Positions 59,157 to 64,000 of a stretch of DNA of 64,000 bases are shown piece by piece. The notes beneath the pieces are model-generated. The model did no database searches. It worked only from the letters and a program-made list of their open reading frames with translations, and had not been told where the DNA came from. The DNA comes from SURF-13 sp038924245 (lineage in GTDB: Bacteria; Pseudomonadota; Gammaproteobacteria; SURF-13). The stretch covers positions 1-64,000 of the forward strand of contig JBCKVB010000002.1 in NCBI GenBank assembly GCA_038924245.1, in the 5' to 3' direction. Within the stretch, counting starts at the first letter, position 1. Every line of letters starts with the position of its first letter. A program made the translations under genes and the position numbers.

Positions 59157-59182
59157 CAAGTGACAAGTAGTAAGTGGCAAGA
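59152..59182. repeat. CAAGTAGCAAG units between gatC and gatA
   Basis: Tandem, slightly varied units (AGTAGCAAGTGACAAGTAG, then TAAGTGGCAAG) that begin at the gatC stop codon. Confidence 0.7.
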
Positions 59183-59230
59183 ATAAAAAACCAGCCTTAG
59201 CCGCTCACCGCCAGCAAATTACTAAAAAAT

Positions 59231-60685
<1,455 letters not shown>

Positions 60686-60712
60686 ACAAGACGCGATAGC
60701 TTGCTTTGAGGC

Positions 60713-60774
60713 GGCATGCTTGCATGCCGGGCATACGCCTATATAACGCTTGACGTAAAACGTATGGCGTTATA
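60713..60774 (+). promoter_or_regulatory. Hairpin and candidate HigA operator before higBA
   Basis: GGCATGC/GCATGCC (60713-60728) forms a tight stem after gatA. Next is TATAACGC (60742-60749) with its exact inverted match GCGTTATA (60767-60774), enclosing ACGT-AAA-ACGT. This dyad lies 12 bases before the higB start and overlaps TTGACG, so it is a good candidate for autoregulation by HigA. Binding is inferred. Confidence 0.6.
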
Positions 60775-60785
60775 CCCTGAAGCGG

Positions 60786-61064
60786 GTGATTAAAGCCTTT
60801 CGCTGCAAAGATACCGAAGCCCTGTTTCAGGGCAAGGGCTGTGCAAGATTTCGCAATATCGAACGGGTTGCACAGCGCAAACTAAAACAGCTTGACGCCG
60901 CGACCCGGCTCGCCGATCTCACGATCTTCCCCGGCAGCCGGCTGGAGGCTTTACGCGGCAATCGCAAAGGCCAGCACAGTATTCGCATTAACGCCCAATG
61001 GCGTGTTTGTTTTTCATGGCGCGGCGGATTCGCCTATGAGGTCGAGATTGTCGATTACCATTGA
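60786..61064 (+). CDS. higB: HigB-type RelE-family toxin
   Basis: A 92-residue ribosome-dependent mRNA endonuclease of the HigB group. The sequence IKAFRCKDTEALFQGKGCAR, AQRKLKQLDAATRLADL, PGSRLEALRGNRKGQHSIRI and QWRVCFSW, YEVEIVDYH is typical. It starts with GTG after AGCGG. The toxin precedes the antitoxin, the usual higBA order. No frameshift or missing core residue is seen, so the pair appears intact. Confidence 0.93.
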   Translation: MIKAFRCKDTEALFQGKGCARFRNIERVAQRKLKQLDAATRLADLTIFPGSRLEALRGNRKGQHSIRINAQWRVCFSWRGGFAYEVEIVDYH

Positions 61065-61076
61065 AGGAGCGAAATT

Positions 61077-61379
61077 ATGAGGACTAAACAGTTGCCGCCT
61101 GTTCATCCGGGAGAGATACTGCTTGAAGAATTGATGATCCCTCTGGGCATCACGGCCAATGCCTTGGCGCGCGACCTGCGGGTGCCTGCCACGCGCATCT
61201 CCGAGATCATCAAGGGCAACCGGGCCGTCACCGCGGACACCGCCTTGCGTCTGGCGCGCTACTTCGGCAATTCACCCCAGTTCTGGATGAATCTGCAATC
61301 CAGCCACGACTTGGACGTGGTGCAGCGGCTATCCATGCCGGAGATAACGAGGTCGGTATTGCCGAGGAAAGCCGCTTAG
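61077..61379 (+). CDS. higA: HigA-type XRE-family antitoxin
   Basis: A 100-residue DNA-binding antitoxin. It opens PPVHPGEILLEELMIPLGIT and has the helix-turn-helix ANALARDLRVPATRISEIIK, then the signature RAVTADTALRLARYFGNSPQ. It lies 12 bp after higB and six bases before gatB, so gatB may depend on transcription through the toxin-antitoxin pair. GGAGCG provides its ribosome site. Confidence 0.94.
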   Translation: MRTKQLPPVHPGEILLEELMIPLGITANALARDLRVPATRISEIIKGNRAVTADTALRLARYFGNSPQFWMNLQSSHDLDVVQRLSMPEITRSVLPRKAA

Positions 61380-61385
61380 GCGCCG

Positions 61386-62891
61386 ATGCCGATGGAATGG
61401 GAAACCGTCATTGGCCTTGAAGTTCACGCGCAGCTGGCCACGCGCAGCAAAATCTTTTCCGGCGCGCCTACCGCCTATGGCGCGCTACCCAACACCCAGG
61501 CCTGCGCCATTGATCTGGGGATGCCCGGCGTGCTGCCGGTGTTGAACGAAGAGGCGGTGCGCATGGCGGTGAAGTTCGGCCTCGCCGTCGGCGCCAAGGT
61601 CGCGCCGCGCTCGGTGTTCGCGCGCAAGAATTATTTTTATCCAGATCTGCCAAAAGGCTATCAGATCAGCCAGTACGAATTGCCGGTGGTGGCGCAAGGC
61701 AAGATCGAGATCGAGCTGGAGGACGGCGGCGCCAAGACTATCGGCATCACGCGCGCGCACCTGGAAGAGGACGCGGGTAAATCACTGCACGAAGATGCCA
61801 TTGGGAAGACGGGCGGCATGAGCGCCATTGATCTCAATCGCGCCGGCACGCCGTTATTGGAGATCGTCTCCGAGCCCGACATGCGCTCGGCCAAGGAGGC
61901 GGTGGCCTACATGAAAAAAATCCACTCGCTGGTGCGTTATCTGGAAATCTGCGACGGCAACATGCAGGAAGGCTCGTTCCGCTGCGACGCCAACGTCTCG
62001 GTGCGGCCCAAGGGCCAGCATGAATTCGGCACGCGCGCCGAGTTGAAAAACATCAACTCATTCCGCTTTGTCGAGAAGGCCATCAACTATGAAGTGCGGC
62101 GCCAGATCGAACTGCTGGAAGGCGGCGGCAGCGTGGCGCAGGAGACGCGTTTATATGATGCCGACAAGGACGAGACGCGGCCCATGCGCAGCAAGGAAGA
62201 AGCCAACGACTACCGCTATTTCCCCGACCCGGATTTGCTGCCGCTGGAAATTGACGCGGGGTTTATTGAAACCGTGCGCAAGACCCTGCCGGAATTGCCG
62301 GACCAGAAAAAACAGCGCTTCATCAAAGACTACGCACTGACGCCCTATGAAGCGGGCGTGTTGACCTCCAGCCGCGAACTCGCGGCTTATTATGAAGACG
62401 CGGTGCGCGGCGGTCGCTCCCGGCGTCCTGCCTCCCGCGACACTAAGCCGTCCTTGGCTGGCGCGGGGGGCGGGGAGCCCAAGCTGTGCGCCAACTGGGT
62501 GCTGGGCGAGCTGCTGGGCGCGCTCAACAAAAATAACCTGGACATCAACGCCAGCCCGGTCAGCCCCGCGCAGCTTGCCGGTATGCTCAAGCGCATCGGC
62601 GACAACACCATCTCCGGCAAGATCGCCAAACAGGTGTTCGATGCCATGTGGCACGGCGAGGGCGATGCGGACGCGGTGATCGCCGCCAAGGGCTTGAAAC
62701 AAGTCACCGACAGCGGCGCGATTGAAAAGGTGATTGATGAGGTGATTAAAAAATTCCCAGAACAGCTCGCGCAATACCGCAGCGGTCAGGAAAAATTATT
62801 CACCTTCTTCGTCGGCCAGGTGATGAAGGCGAGCCAGGGCAAGGCCAACCCGGCGCAGGTCAATGAACTGCTGAAGGAAAAGCTCAAGTAG
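61386..62891 (+). CDS. gatB: Amidotransferase subunit B with a repeat insertion
   Basis: Kinase/tRNA-binding subunit of 501 residues that activates misacylated Glu-tRNA(Gln) or Asp-tRNA(Asn). Motifs are VIGLEVHAQLATRSKIFSGA, KNYFYPDLPKGYQISQYELP, TRAHLEEDAGKSLHE, GNMQEGSFRCDANVS and NINSFRFVEKAINYE. The C-terminal helical domain contains, at residues about 343-360, GRSRRPASRDTKPSLAG, encoded by the dispersed repeat (62412-62464). The insert lies before KLCANWVLGELLGALN. The frame is preserved. The remaining YqeY-like tail is normal. Confidence 0.95.
   Translation: MPMEWETVIGLEVHAQLATRSKIFSGAPTAYGALPNTQACAIDLGMPGVLPVLNEEAVRMAVKFGLAVGAKVAPRSVFARKNYFYPDLPKGYQISQYELPVVAQGKIEIELEDGGAKTIGITRAHLEEDAGKSLHEDAIGKTGGMSAIDLNRAGTPLLEIVSEPDMRSAKEAVAYMKKIHSLVRYLEICDGNMQEGSFRCDANVSVRPKGQHEFGTRAELKNINSFRFVEKAINYEVRRQIELLEGGGSVAQETRLYDADKDETRPMRSKEEANDYRYFPDPDLLPLEIDAGFIETVRKTLPELPDQKKQRFIKDYALTPYEAGVLTSSRELAAYYEDAVRGGRSRRPASRDTKPSLAGAGGGEPKLCANWVLGELLGALNKNNLDINASPVSPAQLAGMLKRIGDNTISGKIAKQVFDAMWHGEGDADAVIAAKGLKQVTDSGAIEKVIDEVIKKFPEQLAQYRSGQEKLFTFFVGQVMKASQGKANPAQVNELLKEKLK
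62412..62464 (+). repeat. In-frame coding repeat, copy H (gatB)
   Basis: A 53-bp copy with the AGCC/GGCT second stem, almost identical to copy A in ruvX. It is read on its forward strand in a frame not used by the other copies (RSRRPASRDT). Confidence 0.93.
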
Positions 62892-62956
62892 CCGGTTTTG
62901 TTCGCATATTCCGCGATTCTTACAGGTTCCGCCTGCGAAATAGTGATCAGCGGCCG

Positions 62957-63351
62957 TTACCGCAGGGCGACAACGCGATTACGACCCAGATGTTTCGCCT
63001 GATAAAGGGCTTCGTCGGCCGCCGCAACCAGTTGATCCGCGGTGATAACCGTTCCGGGCGGATAGACGGCAACGTCGGCGCTAATAGTGACATGCGACGC
63101 CACTTTTGAATGCTCGTGGGTAAGCCGCAACTGTGCAACCGCATTTCCGACTTCTTCGGCAATCCGGGTTCCACCGCTCAACTCCGTTTCCGGAAGGATA
63201 AGCGCAAACTCCTCGCCGCCGTAGCGTGTGGCAAAATCCGCCGGGCGCCGGCAGCAGGAGCGTATTGCGGCGGCAACCTGTCAGAGGCACTGATCGCCTG
63301 CCTGATGGCCGTAGTGATCGTGGTGGAATCGTCAACGAGCAGTATTTTCAT
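62957..63351 (-). pseudogene. Receiver-GGDEF response regulator with internal deletion
   Basis: The minus strand begins MKILLVDDSTTITTAIRQAI, the first strand and helix of a response-regulator receiver domain (with the acidic pair DD). About 20 codons in, the frame changes to QVAAAIRSCCRRPADFATRY and GGEEFALILPETELSGG, the GGDEF active-site region, then AADEALYQAKHLGRNRVV to the stop. The central part of the receiver domain and the start of the GGDEF domain are missing. It looks like a diguanylate cyclase reduced by deletion of several hundred bases. Confidence 0.78.
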
Positions 63352-63476
63352 GATCTAACAGCCTCCGGCATTCCGTGGGCAGCGAGTAGCCCGGATGGAA
63401 TGAAATGAAATCCGGGAATCAAAAGCCCCCGGGTTGTGCTGCGCTTCACCCAGGCTACGTTCGCTCATCTGACGGG

Positions 63477-64000
63477 TTAATCGAGGCTAAGTTTTTTTAG
63501 GCGATAGCGCAACGCGCGGAAGGTGATGCCGAGCAGCTTTGCGGCGGCGGTTTTGTTGTAGCGCGTTTGTTCCAATGCCTTCATGATGCGCTGTTTCTCG
63601 ACGCTGTCGAGTTCGTCTTCCAGCAGCAGCTTTTCCTGCTCTTGGTGCCGCGTGTGTTCCGGCAGGTGCAGGTCTTGTACATCAATTGAGTTGCCTTCGC
63701 GCAGGGTGAGCGCGCGCTCCAGAATATTTTCCAGTTCGCGCACGTTGCCGGGAAAGGAGTACCGGCACAGCGCTTCGCTGGCGCGCGGCGTGAGTGTGGC
63801 GACCGGCGTGCCTCCTTGGGCGGCGAGGCGCTGCAAGAAATGTCCGGCGAGCAGCGGGATATCTTCCACGCGTTCGCGTAGCGCGGGCACATGCAGCTCG
63901 ATGACGTTGATACGGTAATATAAATCCTGGCGGAAGCCGCCCTGCTTGACCAGCGCGCCGAGGTCTTTGTGGGTGGCGCTCAGGATGCGCACGTCCACCG
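63477..64000 (-). CDS. pilR: PilR-like sigma-54 response regulator, C-terminal part
   Basis: The 3' 173 codons of an NtrC-family activator; the gene continues past the right edge. Visible are the end of the AAA+ domain (GGFRQDLYYRINVIELHVPA, LRERVEDIPLLAGHF, YSFPGNVRELENILERAL) with the sensor arginines, and a Fis-type helix-turn-helix (YNKTAAAKLLGITFRALRYR). The linker and HTH resemble PilR, the activator of pilin transcription, more than NtrC, and pilus genes elsewhere in the window agree. The family call is firm; the exact name is an inference. Confidence 0.82.
   Translation of the reverse strand, partial: VDVRILSATHKDLGALVKQGGFRQDLYYRINVIELHVPALRERVEDIPLLAGHFLQRLAAQGGTPVATLTPRASEALCRYSFPGNVRELENILERALTLREGNSIDVQDLHLPEHTRHQEQEKLLLEDELDSVEKQRIMKALEQTRYNKTAAAKLLGITFRALRYRLKKLSLD

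Overview
This window looks like a chromosomal segment of a GC-rich, sulfur-oxidising chemolithoautotrophic gammaproteobacterium. The evidence is a phosphoribulokinase gene beside a Calvin-cycle/glycolysis cluster, an isolated soxYZ pair, a proteobacterial-type gshA, and a gene order (yggT-proC-yggS-pilT-pilU, then pyrK-pyrC'-pyrB-pyrR-ruvX-yqgE-tonB-gshB) that resembles the Pseudomonas pil/pyr region. I cannot name the genus. No rRNA, tRNA or CRISPR array was recognised.

Layout. 1-8.9 kb: thioredoxin-like gene, prk, tkt, gap, pgk, pyk, fba, closed by a strong terminator. 9-14 kb: a VKOR-DsbA fusion, a small membrane protein, a collapsed rubrerythrin/DUF3501 operon, a CNP1-like gene, parE. 14-30.7 kb: the pil/pyr/glutathione block, then chpC (frameshifted), purD, purH. 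30.7-34.7 kb: fis-dusB, soxZ-soxY, a BepA-like protease. 35-42.7 kb: a GT-C membrane protein, PsiE-like, plsY, folB-folK, a pteridine-reductase-like SDR, a MidA methyltransferase, cca and an epimerase. 42.7-49.9 kb: slt, a TauE/SafE permease, a truncated GST, an MFS transporter, lipA (frameshifted), lipB, dat. 50-58.8 kb: the cell-shape operon mreB-mreC-mreD-mrdA-rodA-mltB-rlpA-dacA. 58.8-64 kb: gatC-gatA-(higBA)-gatB, a decayed GGDEF regulator, and the 3' part of a pilR-like gene.

The most unusual feature is a small dispersed repeat (53 bp, or 71 bp in a long form) that sits in frame inside the coding sequences of housekeeping genes: ruvX, purD, purH, dusB, slt, lipB (twice) and gatB. It is open in four of its six frames. 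All four open frames are used by host genes and neither closed frame is. Its two short stems are kept by compensating changes. This behaviour resembles the Rickettsia palindromic elements, but the sequence and host differ. Several other structured repeats share the window: a four-hairpin element (three copies, stems covarying), a two-hairpin GTAGGTC/GACCTAC family, a CAAGTAGCAAG family that brackets gshB and supplies the last residues of several proteins, and a 144-bp element with 16-bp terminal inverted repeats.

The window also shows damage. Three single-base frameshifts lie at short G/C runs (gshB, chpC, lipA), and three abrupt junctions join unrelated or non-adjacent gene parts (rubrerythrin/DUF3501, GST/unknown, receiver/GGDEF). 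Some of this may be assembly error, so those calls need read-level support.
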